From NCBI RefSeq assembly GCF_001613305.1, contig NZ_BDCC01000028.1, positions 1 through 64,000 on the forward strand: a DNA stretch of 64,000 nucleotides, read 5' to 3'. A program made the translations under genes and the position numbers. Shown here piece after piece: positions 9,301 through 17,524 of the stretch; the first letter of the stretch is position 1; the number at the start of each line of letters is the position of its first letter. The stretch is from Nocardia vaccinii NBRC 15922 (GTDB taxonomy: Bacteria > Actinomycetota > Actinomycetes > Mycobacteriales > Mycobacteriaceae). Under the pieces are notes generated by a model, which saw only the letters and a program-made list of their open reading frames with translations, had not been told where the DNA came from and did not search any database.

Positions 9301-10497
9301 ATGGACGCGCATCCGCTCGTGAGCGATTATCTGCGGCTGGGGCTGGCTTTCGATCGCCTCGAACCCGGGTTCGTCGATGCCTACACCGGAGATCCCGCGG
9401 TGCGGCGCGAGGTGCAGGAGGGGCCCGCGCCGCTACCGGCCGAGTTGGCAACGCGGGCCTCGGCATTGCGCAAAGAACTGCCCGAGGCGGGTCTGCCCGC
9501 CGAACGCACCGAATTCCTCGATGCGCATCTGCGCGCCCTGGAATGTTCCGCGCGCAAGTTCGCCGGTGAGCAGATCTCCTTCATCGATGAGGTGCGCGCC
9601 TATTTCGATGTGGATATCGCGCCTGGTGACGAGTCGGACTATCGCGACGCGCATCGGCAGATGGACGAGGTCCTGGCCGGTGACGGATCGCTGTTCGAAC
9701 GGGTGAGCGCGCATCGCAAGGCCGACGAGATTCCGCCGGAGCGGTTGAGCGAATGCGTCGCGGCGTTCTCCGGCGCGCTGCGCGAACTGGTCCGGGCGCG
9801 TTATCCGCTGCCCGATCACGAACAGGTGGAATACGAGGTCGTCGGCGATAAGCCGTGGTCCGGATTCAATTACTACCTGGGCAACTTCCGGTCCCGGGTC
9901 GCGATCAACTCCGACCTCAAACAGCATATGGCGCATCTTCCCGCGCTCATCGCGCACGAGGCGTATCCCGGTCATCACACCGAGCACTGCCGCAAGGAGG
10001 CCGGGTTGGTCGGCGCGGGGCAGGCCGAACAGACGTTGTTCGTGGTCAACACACCGCAGTGCCTGATGGCCGAGGGACTGGCGGACCTGGCGTTGCGCTC
10101 CATCGTCGGGCCGGGCTGGGGCAAGTGGGCTCAGGAGATCTACGCTGATCTCGGGCTGCGCTTCGATGGTGAACGGGCGGAACGGCTTTCGGACGCGTCG
10201 GCGAAACTGCTCGGGGTGCGCCAGGATGCCGCGCTGCTCTTGCACGACCGCGGCCGCGGCGCGGACGAGGTCGCGGAATTCCTGCAGCGCTGGAGCCTGG
10301 CCACCCCCGAACGCGCCAGGCAGTCGCTGCGTTTCCTGTCCTCACCGCTGTGGCGCGCCTACATCAGTACCTACGTGGAGGGCTATCGCCTGCTCGGCGG
10401 CTGGCTCGACCGCGCCGTGGACGAGGACGAGCGGGCCGATCGTTTCCGCCGCCTGCTCGACGAACCGCTGACCCCCGGAGCGGTCCGCCGCATGTGA
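9301..10497 (+). CDS. DUF885-like putative metallopeptidase
   Basis: 398 residues. The central motif ALIAHEAYPGHHTE is an HExxxH-type zinc site as seen in DUF885 proteins and related carboxypeptidase-like enzymes; a downstream Glu in LMAEGLADLAL could be the third ligand. The rest is mainly helical. No signal peptide is seen, so the protein is probably cytoplasmic. A TATCGT box at 9287-9292, eight bases before the ATG, suggests a leaderless mRNA. Substrate unknown. Confidence 0.75.
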   Translation: MDAHPLVSDYLRLGLAFDRLEPGFVDAYTGDPAVRREVQEGPAPLPAELATRASALRKELPEAGLPAERTEFLDAHLRALECSARKFAGEQISFIDEVRAYFDVDIAPGDESDYRDAHRQMDEVLAGDGSLFERVSAHRKADEIPPERLSECVAAFSGALRELVRARYPLPDHEQVEYEVVGDKPWSGFNYYLGNFRSRVAINSDLKQHMAHLPALIAHEAYPGHHTEHCRKEAGLVGAGQAEQTLFVVNTPQCLMAEGLADLALRSIVGPGWGKWAQEIYADLGLRFDGERAERLSDASAKLLGVRQDAALLLHDRGRGADEVAEFLQRWSLATPERARQSLRFLSSPLWRAYISTYVEGYRLLGGWLDRAVDEDERADRFRRLLDEPLTPGAVRRM

Positions 10498-10787
10498 CGC
10501 CTGCGGGTCACTCAATACATCGGCACGGAACAATGTCCGCCGGAAATCGTGCATACCAGGAGTGAGATCTGCTGCAGCAGGGCTTCGATGGGATTCAGGG
10601 GTACGAAGATCGGTTGCATCGTGGACGCGCCTTTCCGGTGATCGAGTTCTTCGCGTCACAGTCTCGGCTCCCGCATCCCTGTTCGGAACACCCCGATTCG
10701 GTTGCCCGAGAAATCGAGGGCACAGTGACGCGCCGATTCCGCCGAATCAGGTGGGGAGCCCACGCGCTTGTGCTACGCGTGCCCACT
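10498..10787. other. Intergenic region upstream of glyA
   Basis: I see no gene. It contains a 6-bp inverted repeat, cacgcg/cgcgtg at about 10761-10781, just before the glyA -10 box. I looked for a glycine riboswitch and could not recognise one. Confidence 0.4.
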
Positions 10788-10793
10788 TAGACT
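10788..10793 (+). promoter_or_regulatory. -10 box TAGACT of glyA
   Basis: TAGACT is followed by six bases and the GTG at 10800, a leaderless arrangement. TTGTGC at 10768-10773 is a possible weak -35 box, although the spacing is short. Confidence 0.5.
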
Positions 10794-10799
10794 GTGCTG

Positions 10800-12095
10800 G
10801 TGACCCAGACGACCGCCGCCTCCGTGAACTCCCAATCGCTCGCCGAACTCGATCCCGAACTCGCTGCCGCGATGGCGGGCGAACTCGCCCGGGAACGCGA
10901 CACGCTCGAGATGATCGCCTCGGAGAACTTCGTACCGCGTGCGGTACTGCAGGCCCAGGGCAGTGTGCTGACCAACAAGTACGCCGAGGGTTATCCGGGT
11001 CGCCGGTACTACGGCGGGTGCGAGCACGTCGACGTGGTGGAGAACCTGGCGCGCGAGCGGGTCAAGGAACTCTTCGGCGCGGAATTCGCCAATGTGCAGC
11101 CGCATTCGGGCGCGCAGGCCAACGCCGCGGTGCTGATGGCGCTGATGAATCCGGGTGAGAAGCTGCTGGGTCTGGATCTCGCGCACGGCGGGCACCTCAC
11201 CCACGGCATGCGGCTGAACTTCTCCGGCAAGCTCTACGAGGTGCACGCCTACGGGGTGAGCAAGGAGGATCACCGCGTCGATATGGAGGCGCTGCGCGAG
11301 CAGGCGCTCTCGGTTCGGCCGAAGGTGATCGTGGCGGGCTGGTCTGCGTATCCGCGGCATCTGGACTTCGCGGCGTTCCGGGAGATCGCCGACGAGGTCG
11401 GCGCGTACCTGTGGGTGGATATGGCGCATTTCGCCGGTCTGGTCGCCGCCGGCCTGCACCCCTCCCCGGTGCCGCACGCCGACGTGGTGTCCTCCACCGT
11501 GCACAAGACCCTCGGCGGTCCGCGGTCGGGTCTGATCCTGGCCAAGCAGGACTACGCGAAGAAGCTCAACAGCGCGGTGTTCCCCGGTCAGCAGGGCGGG
11601 CCGCTGATGCATGTGATCGCCGCCAAGGCCGCCGCGTTCAAGATCGCCGGGACCGAGGAGTTCAAGCAGCGTCAGGAGCGCACGCTCTCGGGTGCGAAGA
11701 TCCTCGCCGAGCGTCTCACCGCGGCCGACGTGAAGGACAAGGGCATCACGGTGCTCACCGGCGGCACCGATGTGCACCTGGTCCTGGTGGATCTGCGCAA
11801 CTCGGTGCTGGACGGCCAGCAGGCCGAGGATCTGCTGCACGAGATCGGAATCACGGTGAACCGCAACGCCGTTCCGTTCGACCCGCGCCCGCCGATGGTC
11901 ACCTCGGGTCTGCGCATCGGCACCGCCGCCCTGGCCACCCGCGGCTTCGGCGACGCCGAGTTCACCGAGGTCTCCGACATCATCGCCACCGCTCTCGCCG
12001 GTGGCGCCGATCTGGACGCTCTGCGCGCCCGGGTCAGCAAACTCGCCGCCGACCGCCCGCTGTACCAGGGCCTCGAGGAGTGGGGCCTGCTGTAA
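10800..12095 (+). CDS. glyA: Serine hydroxymethyltransferase
   Basis: About 431 residues from GTG 10800 (GTG 10794 is also possible). It interconverts serine and glycine with tetrahydrofolate as the one-carbon carrier, using PLP. Family motifs: ASENFVPRAVLQAQGS, NKYAEGYPGRRYYGGCEHVD, NVQPHSGAQAN, and VVSSTVHKTLGGPRSGLIL, in which the Lys of HKTLGGPR binds PLP. It corresponds to glyA1 (Rv1093). Its 3' end is followed within six bases by gcctccgcttcgct, the same end sequence that the dispersed repeat carries next to coaA and glpX. Confidence 0.97.
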   Translation: MTQTTAASVNSQSLAELDPELAAAMAGELARERDTLEMIASENFVPRAVLQAQGSVLTNKYAEGYPGRRYYGGCEHVDVVENLARERVKELFGAEFANVQPHSGAQANAAVLMALMNPGEKLLGLDLAHGGHLTHGMRLNFSGKLYEVHAYGVSKEDHRVDMEALREQALSVRPKVIVAGWSAYPRHLDFAAFREIADEVGAYLWVDMAHFAGLVAAGLHPSPVPHADVVSSTVHKTLGGPRSGLILAKQDYAKKLNSAVFPGQQGGPLMHVIAAKAAAFKIAGTEEFKQRQERTLSGAKILAERLTAADVKDKGITVLTGGTDVHLVLVDLRNSVLDGQQAEDLLHEIGITVNRNAVPFDPRPPMVTSGLRIGTAALATRGFGDAEFTEVSDIIATALAGGADLDALRARVSKLAADRPLYQGLEEWGLL

Positions 12096-12100
12096 TCTCG

Positions 12101-12114
12101 GCCTCCGCTTCGCT
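12101..12114 (+). repeat. Repeat-end fragment after glyA
   Basis: gcctccgcttcgct lies five bases past the glyA stop codon. It is the reverse complement of the outer end of the repeats at 7887 and 23635, which also start a few bases past the stop codons of coaA and glpX. Confidence 0.55.
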
Positions 12115-12192
12115 CCCCGCTCCGTCGGTCCGGAATCGACCGGGGCCCCGGCCCTGGAATCGGCGCGTTCGGGGGCGGAGCCGGTCGCCGGG

Positions 12193-12501
12193 CTACCAGA
12201 GTACGAAGCGACGTGTGCCGCCGGTGAGTTCCGGCGCGTCGGCGGTCACCGTCGCGACCAGTTTTCTCGGCGCGGGGTTCACCCAATGCCGTTGTGACGT
12301 GGTCGCTTTCAGTATCACTGTGGGTACGGTCTCGTTCCCGTCGGCCACCGACCGCACGAATGCCGCGGCTTCCGGGTCGCCCCAGATGTCGACCTCGCGA
12401 TGAACGATTCCGTGGCGGTTGAGCACTCGTCGTAGCCGGGCGCAGTAGGGGCAGCCGGGGCGGCGATAGACCACCAGTTCGGGGGTGATGTCGTCGGACA
12501 T
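12193..12501 (-). CDS. Mycoredoxin/glutaredoxin-like protein
   Basis: 102 residues with a thioredoxin fold and an N-terminal CPYC active site (RRPGCPYCARLRRVL, cysteines near residues 17 and 20). The TVPTVIL cis-proline segment is present. Redoxins of this size with CPYC reduce mixed disulfides with mycothiol in actinobacteria. The C-terminal tail (about 35 residues) is longer than the minimal fold. It is convergent with glyA. Confidence 0.85.
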   Translation of the reverse strand: MSDDITPELVVYRRPGCPYCARLRRVLNRHGIVHREVDIWGDPEAAAFVRSVADGNETVPTVILKATTSQRHWVNPAPRKLVATVTADAPELTGGTRRFVLW

Positions 12502-12671
12502 GCGAGCCGAGTCTATTCGCCGCTGTGCCGACGGTCGATGACCGGATCTTTCGATTCGCGGTGGGCAACCGGTTCCCGAGGTGAACCCCGCTCGACCATG
12601 GGGTGACGTTATCGGGAGTTCTTGGTAGAGAAGCTGTTCGACCTGGGCCGATCCCCTCGGGGGGTGGCACG

Positions 12672-13652
12672 ATGAAGGCGGAACGGCAGGCTCGACGAGA
12701 ACAGGGACAGCGGCACATGACCGATGTGGGCACCGGTCGTACGAATCGCAGGTCTCGTGAGCGGCCGGTGCGGGCGATCAATTCGTGGTTGATCGGTGCG
12801 GCGGTCGCCGTCGGGACGTTCCAGCTGTTTCTGCTGCCGCTGTTTCTGCTGCCACACGATCCGGTGTGGGGTTGGTCGCTGCTGGCGCCGGTATTGCTGA
12901 CCACGCCGTTCTGGTCGCTGATCCACGAGGCCGTGCACGGCTCGCTGATCCGCGAGCGCGAGGTCAACGACCGGTGCGGACGCGTACTGGCGCTGCTGTA
13001 CGGTTCGCCGTTCGCGATGCTCAAGATCGGTCATCTGCTGCACCACCGGTACAGCCGGACCCGGGAACGCGCCGAGATCTACGATCCGGCGAAGTCCAGT
13101 TGGCCGAAGTCCGCACCCGGCTACTACGTGCGGCTGTGCGGCGGTCTCTACCTGCTCGAACTCGCGGCATTGCCGCTGGCCGCACTCCCGGTCGCGGCGA
13201 TACGCGGGGTGGGCCGGCGGGTCGACGCGCCCGATTCGGTCGCCGGGCCGCTCTTCGAACGGATCGCACAGGTCAAGGTGCTGCGGCAGTTCCGCGCCGA
13301 CGCGGCCGCGATCGTGCTGCTCTACACCGCGGCATTCCTCGCCTACGGCTGGATGCTGGTCGCGGCGCTGGGCGGGCGGGCGTTCGTGATCTCCCTGTCC
13401 GACAACGCCTACCACTACGGCACCGAGCTGGACGCACCCCTGGAAGCGCTGAATCTGCGCCTGCCCCGCGTCCTGGAACAGGCTGCGTTGAGCTTCAACC
13501 TGCACGGCGTGCACCATCGTCACCCGGGTCTGCGCTGGTACGAGCTGCGCGCGGAGTTCCTTCACGAGAACGGTCACTACGACCTCGGCTGGGCCGCCGC
13601 GGCCGCACGCCAGTTCCGCGGCCCCATCGAACTCGGAACAGAGCCGCGGTGA
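12672..13652 (+). CDS. Membrane fatty acid desaturase family protein
   Basis: About 326 residues from ATG 12672 (ATG 12717 is equally possible; it has a weak aggga site). It has four or more membrane segments and the three histidine boxes of the diiron desaturase superfamily: HEAVHG, HLLHHR, and HGVHHRHP near the C-terminus. These bind the iron pair that removes hydrogen from an acyl chain or hydroxylates a lipid. The substrate cannot be read from the sequence. The gene ends at a strong hairpin shared with the convergent LLM gene. Confidence 0.85.
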   Translation: MKAERQARREQGQRHMTDVGTGRTNRRSRERPVRAINSWLIGAAVAVGTFQLFLLPLFLLPHDPVWGWSLLAPVLLTTPFWSLIHEAVHGSLIREREVNDRCGRVLALLYGSPFAMLKIGHLLHHRYSRTRERAEIYDPAKSSWPKSAPGYYVRLCGGLYLLELAALPLAALPVAAIRGVGRRVDAPDSVAGPLFERIAQVKVLRQFRADAAAIVLLYTAAFLAYGWMLVAALGGRAFVISLSDNAYHYGTELDAPLEALNLRLPRVLEQAALSFNLHGVHHRHPGLRWYELRAEFLHENGHYDLGWAAAAARQFRGPIELGTEPR

Positions 13653-13669
13653 TCGACGTCCGAGGAGAT

Positions 13670-13702
13670 TCCCGCCGCCACGATATCTCGTCGGCGGCGG
13701 GA
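13670..13702. terminator. Bidirectional hairpin terminator
   Basis: TCCCGCCGCC and GGCGGCGGGA form a 10-bp stem that continues inward as ACGA/TCGT with one bulged base. It lies between the convergent genes ending at 13652 and 13712, so it could serve both. Confidence 0.7.
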
Positions 13703-13711
13703 CCATCGTGA

Positions 13712-14710
13712 CTAGTCCTTGTGCACCAGCGGTCCCAGCGCCTTTCCGGCGAGTTCCAGCACACCGGGCTCGTGGCCGTTGGTGACCATGTTGACGATGA
13801 TGCCGTCCACGCCGTGGTCCAGCACGCGGCGCTGCACCTGCTCGGCGACGTCGTCGGGGGTGCCGACGAACTGACGGTCGGTCAGATCCGCGCCGGGCTG
13901 CCTGGCCGCCACTTCGGCCTGGAGCTTGCGGGCGCGATCGCCGTCCTCGTCGACGATGGCGAAGCCCAGGAAGCTGGTCTCCAGGGTCTCCGGATCGCGG
14001 CCGTTCTCCTCACATCGCGCCCGCACCGCATCGATCTTGCGCGGCAATTCGCTTGCATTGCAGATGATGTTCAGGTGATCCGCGTAGCGAGCGGCCATGC
14101 CGAAGGTCTTCTTCTCCCCGCCGCCGCCCAGCATGATCGGCAGGTCATCGCGGATGCGAGGCTCGTTCAGCGCCTCGCGGGTGTGGTACCACTTGCCCTC
14201 GAAGGTGGGATGTTCCCCGTGCAGCATCGGCGCGATGATCGCCAGCGCCTCCTCCAGTCGTTCGAAACGCTCGGTGAAGGTGCCGAATTCGTACCCGTAC
14301 CCGATGTGTTCGAACTCGAACCACCCCGCGCCGATGCCGAGCACCGCGCGCCCGCCGCTCACCACATCCAGCGTGGTGACGGTCTTGGCCAGCATCGCCG
14401 GATTGCGATAGGTGTTCCCGGTTACCAAGGTGGACAACTGAATTCGCTCGGTCGCGGTGGCCAGTGCCCCGAGTGCCGTGTACGCCTCGAGCATCGGCTC
14501 CTCGGGCGCTCCGAGATTGGGCAGCTGATAGAAATGGTCCATCACGAACGCGGCATCGAAACCCGCCGCCTCCGCCGCCCGAGCCTGCTCGATCACCGAG
14601 GGAAACAGCTCCCGCGCCGACGCCGCATGGCTGAAATGCGGCATCTGATACCCCAGCCGAATCCTCCGCTTACCGGCCGATCCGGAACCTTGCGTCTGTG
14701 CGTTCGTCAT
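13712..14710 (-). CDS. LLM-class F420-dependent oxidoreductase
   Basis: 332 residues from ATG 14710. It has the luciferase-like TIM-barrel pattern: GYQMPHFSHA, AAEAAGFDAAFVMDHFYQLP, ERIQLSTLVTGNTYRNPAMLAKTVTTLDVVSGGRAVLGIGAGWFEFEH, and DLPIMLGGGGEKKTFG. Mycobacteriales carry many such enzymes using cofactor F420, and these motifs are typical of that subgroup rather than of FMN luciferases. Substrate unknown. A 90-residue hypothetical gene lies upstream on the same strand, 103 bp away. Confidence 0.88.
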   Translation of the reverse strand: MTNAQTQGSGSAGKRRIRLGYQMPHFSHAASARELFPSVIEQARAAEAAGFDAAFVMDHFYQLPNLGAPEEPMLEAYTALGALATATERIQLSTLVTGNTYRNPAMLAKTVTTLDVVSGGRAVLGIGAGWFEFEHIGYGYEFGTFTERFERLEEALAIIAPMLHGEHPTFEGKWYHTREALNEPRIRDDLPIMLGGGGEKKTFGMAARYADHLNIICNASELPRKIDAVRARCEENGRDPETLETSFLGFAIVDEDGDRARKLQAEVAARQPGADLTDRQFVGTPDDVAEQVQRRVLDHGVDGIIVNMVTNGHEPGVLELAGKALGPLVHKD

Positions 14711-14813
14711 GAGGGAAACGCTATGACCTGGAGTGCACTCCATGTCAACGCGAACCGGCGCGGTTTCGCTGTGAGTGATCACGGGGCCGCGCGGCCGGTC
14801 GGCCGGGCTGCTT

Positions 14814-15086
14814 TCACCCGTGTTCGGTGAGATACTCCACGTACAGCGGCCGCAGGATTTCCGCGATGTCGCCCTCTCCGGCGTGCACGTAATCGTCCAG
14901 CATCGGCAGCACGTACTTGATGTCGGCGGCGCTCTCACCGACATTGCCCGTCGCCGCCTCGGCCGCGGGAATCTGCTCCAGCAGCCGCCACAGGAAGCGC
15001 ACGTCACCGTGGCGCACGGCGTACTTGACGGCACGGTCGTGCAGCTCCTTCGACGAGAGCTTCTCCAGTTCCACAGCATCGGCCAT
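14814..15086 (-). CDS. Small conserved hypothetical helical protein
   Basis: 90 residues, highly charged and predicted almost all helical (KLSSKELHDRAVKYAVRHGDVRFLWRLLEQIP). I do not know the family. No membrane segment or metal motif is seen. Codon use is normal. It precedes the LLM oxidoreductase on the same strand. Confidence 0.65.
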   Translation of the reverse strand: MADAVELEKLSSKELHDRAVKYAVRHGDVRFLWRLLEQIPAAEAATGNVGESAADIKYVLPMLDDYVHAGEGDIAEILRPLYVEYLTEHG

Positions 15087-15184
15087 ACGACGACTCTATC
15101 GGCTCGGAACGTGTGTGGCGCGCGCGTCACGGCAATTCGTGCCGCGATGCAGGCACGGCGCAGCAACTGTCGGTCAGCTTCGCC

Positions 15185-15526
15185 GTGAAACGTGCCCACG
15201 ACGCGCCCGAACCGGACGATGACCGGTGCGTGCTGCTCGGCCGGCTCTGGCCGCGCGGCCTCGGCAAACAGCAGGCGCACGTCGATGGGTGGTTGCAGCC
15301 GATCACCCCGTCGGACTATCTGCGCCCACGCCGACCGCAGCAGCGCGGCGCGGAGTTCGCCACCAGGCATCGGACCGAGCTCGCGGACGAGGAACACCGG
15401 CAGGGCTTCGGGCATCCGCGTGAGTTGCGCGAGGCCGGTCCGGTCACTTCGCGGACCGGTGTGAAAGACCTTGCGCACAGCCATATTCCGGTGCTGCTCG
15501 CGCGATCCGGCGCGGAACTTCCCTGA
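15185..15526 (+). CDS. DUF488 family protein, divergent
   Basis: About 113 residues from GTG 15185, the family's usual size; GTG 15113 would add 24 unsupported residues. DUF488 features are clear: VKRAHDAPEPDD, LLGRLWPRGLGKQQAHVDGWL, RHRTELAD, and a C-terminal KDLAHSHIPVLL. The segment between PSDYLR and EFATRH lacks the usual WFGHDP-like stretch and reads as an arginine/glutamine run instead. This may reflect small indels. Function of DUF488 is unknown. Confidence 0.65.
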   Translation: MKRAHDAPEPDDDRCVLLGRLWPRGLGKQQAHVDGWLQPITPSDYLRPRRPQQRGAEFATRHRTELADEEHRQGFGHPRELREAGPVTSRTGVKDLAHSHIPVLLARSGAELP

Positions 15527-15820
15527 TTGCCGGGAATGTCCGAGACCGCGCTCGGCGGTTCGGCCGCGGCGGTCGCACGCGGCCCGTGCGACACCGAAAC
15601 CGCTCGAGCAGCGGATTTTCGTGATTCGGCAGCCGTTTGCGCGAATGACTCGCTGAGATACATATCACACCGGGGCATCGCGCTCGCATCCCCGGTCCAG
15701 CCGCACGTTAACGGGAACTTCACCAACACGCTTGCCGAACCGGCGAGCCGGATCGGCTGAACCGCAGTAACGTCGGATGTGCGGGCCGCGTAGGTGTGGT
15801 TCGTACGGGAGGTCCTGATC
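15527..15820. other. Intergenic region before the phoH2 leader
   Basis: Nothing clearly coding is seen. A 77-codon open stretch on the plus strand has no convincing start signal or family resemblance. Confidence 0.4.
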
Positions 15821-15874
15821 GTGGCTGAGCAACTCAGTGCGAGGGGGCCGGCACCCGGCCCTCGGGTCGAATGA
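15821..15874 (+). CDS. Possible 17-codon leader peptide upstream of phoH2
   Basis: A GTG-started frame of 17 codons (MAEQLSARGPAPGPRVE) follows a ggag site (15809-15812) eight bases upstream and ends 68 bases before phoH2. A GC-rich hairpin (15841-15863) lies inside it. Mycobacterial phoH2 is preceded by a small antitoxin gene, PhoAT, but that one is longer and overlaps phoH2. This is a weak candidate for a leader or a remnant. Confidence 0.25.
   Translation: MAEQLSARGPAPGPRVE
15841..15863 (+). promoter_or_regulatory. GC-rich hairpin in the phoH2 leader
   Basis: gagggggccgg and ccggccctc pair as a 9-bp stem with a two-base bulge and a three-base loop. It overlaps the end of the 17-codon frame. 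Confidence 0.45.
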
Positions 15875-15903
15875 CCCCGGGGCGGACCGGTCCAGCGAGA
15901 TAG

Positions 15904-15926
15904 GTCCGGGCGGGTGTAGCCCGGAC
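15904..15926 (+). promoter_or_regulatory. Perfect 8-bp hairpin before the phoH2 ribosome site
   Basis: GTCCGGGC (15904-15911) and GCCCGGAC (15919-15926) flank a seven-base loop. The aaggag ribosome site starts five bases later at 15931, so folding or protein binding here could affect phoH2 translation. Confidence 0.55.
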
Positions 15927-15942
15927 AACAAAGGAGCCCACC

Positions 15943-17340
15943 GTGACTGATGCACGCTCCGTCATCGCTTCCTCGAATGCCCGCTCCGATGTGAGCGGAG
16001 GCTCCGGAAAGGGAGCCCACACCTCCGGGTCCGGTCAGAAATCCGGATCGAAAACCTTCGTGATCGACACCTCCGTACTGCTGTCGGACCCCTGGGCAAT
16101 CACGCGCTTCGGCGAGAACCAGGTCGTCCTGCCGCTGGTGGTGATCAGCGAACTCGAGGCCAAACGCCACCACCACGAACTCGGCTGGTTCGCCCGGGAA
16201 GCGCTTCGGCTGCTGGACGATCTGCGAATCGAATACGGTCGGCTCGACGAGCCGATTCCGATCGGGTTCCTGGGCGGCACGTTGCACGTGGAGCTCAATC
16301 ACACCGATCCGGAGGTGTTACCGGTCGGATTCCGCACCGACACCAACGATTCCCGCATCCTGGCCTGCGCGCTCAATCTGGCTGCCGAGGGCCGCACGGT
16401 GGTGCTGGTGTCGAAGGACATTCCGTTGCGGGTCAAGGCCGGTGCGGTGGGTCTGCAGGCCGACGAATACCACGCGCAGGACGTCGTCACCTCCGGCTGG
16501 ACCGGGATGACCGAACTCGATGTCGCCGCCGACGTCGTGGACCGGCTCTACGCCGAATCCTCGATCGATCTGGACGAGGCCCGGGACCTGCCCTGCCACA
16601 CCGGAATTCGCTTGCTCGGCACGAACGGCAGCGCGCTGGCCCGGGTGACTCCGGACAAGCGGGTGCAACTGGTGCGCGGCGATCGGGAGGCGTTCGGGCT
16701 GCACGGGCGCTCGGCCGAACAGCGGGTCGCGCTGGATCTGCTGCTGGACGAGAGCGTCGGCATCATCTCCCTCGGCGGTAAGGCCGGCACGGGTAAATCC
16801 GCGCTGGCGCTGACGGCGGGTCTGGAAGCGGTGCTGGAACGCCGGTCTCAGCGCAAGGTGGTGGTCTTCCGTCCGCTCTACGCGGTCGGCGGACAGGAAC
16901 TGGGCTATCTGCCCGGATCCGAGAGCGAGAAGATGGGCCCCTGGGCGCAGGCGGTGTTCGACACCCTCGACGGGCTGGCCAGTCCGGAGGTGATGGAGGA
17001 GGTGCTCAGTCGCGGCATGCTGGAGGTGTTGCCGCTGACGCACATTCGCGGCCGGTCCCTGCACGATTCGTTCGTGATCGTCGACGAGGCGCAGTCGCTC
17101 GAACGCAATGTGCTGCTGACGGTGCTGAGCCGGTTGGGCAGCGGGTCGCGGGTGGTGCTCACCCACGACGTCGCCCAGCGCGACAATCTGCGCGTCGGCC
17201 GGCACGACGGCGTCGCGGCGGTGATCGAGAAACTCAAGGGGCACCCGCTGTTCGCGCACGTCACGCTGACGCGCAGCGAACGGTCGCCGATCGCCGCACT
17301 GGTCACGGAGATGCTGGAGGAGTATGGCCCGCACGCCTGA
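15943..17340 (+). CDS. phoH2: PhoH2: PIN-domain ribonuclease fused to PhoH ATPase/helicase
   Basis: 465 residues from GTG 15943 with aaggag at 15931-15936. An N-terminal flexible stretch of about 36 residues is followed by a PIN nuclease domain (about 38-165): acidic residues D42 in VIDTS, E70 in SELEAK, and further acids in TNDSR and SKDIPL. The C-terminal PhoH ATPase has Walker A GGKAGTGKS (278-286), FRPLYAVGGQELGYLPGS, and Walker B VIVDEAQS (about 378). Mycobacterial PhoH2 unwinds and cleaves RNA and pairs with the small antitoxin PhoAT. No clear PhoAT is visible here; the leader instead has two hairpins and a 17-codon frame. Confidence 0.92.
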   Translation: MTDARSVIASSNARSDVSGGSGKGAHTSGSGQKSGSKTFVIDTSVLLSDPWAITRFGENQVVLPLVVISELEAKRHHHELGWFAREALRLLDDLRIEYGRLDEPIPIGFLGGTLHVELNHTDPEVLPVGFRTDTNDSRILACALNLAAEGRTVVLVSKDIPLRVKAGAVGLQADEYHAQDVVTSGWTGMTELDVAADVVDRLYAESSIDLDEARDLPCHTGIRLLGTNGSALARVTPDKRVQLVRGDREAFGLHGRSAEQRVALDLLLDESVGIISLGGKAGTGKSALALTAGLEAVLERRSQRKVVVFRPLYAVGGQELGYLPGSESEKMGPWAQAVFDTLDGLASPEVMEEVLSRGMLEVLPLTHIRGRSLHDSFVIVDEAQSLERNVLLTVLSRLGSGSRVVLTHDVAQRDNLRVGRHDGVAAVIEKLKGHPLFAHVTLTRSERSPIAALVTEMLEEYGPHA

Positions 17341-17524
17341 TTGCGGATAATTTGCAGTACTGGGAAATCTCGAGAAGTCGGCAGGTATATTCCGCCGAGA
17401 TACCTGTTCGGCGCGACTCAGTTGAAACACCAGTGATTCGCTGAGTTGTAGCAGGGCACCGGCTGTGGGTTGCCGGTGGTCCGTTCTGTGCGGGCCGTCG
17501 GCAACCTCACTCGAGAGGATGGAT

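Noticed and set aside
10498..10799. Glycine riboswitch upstream of glyA
   Set aside because: I could not find the paired aptamer core, and the leaderless start leaves no room for a leader.
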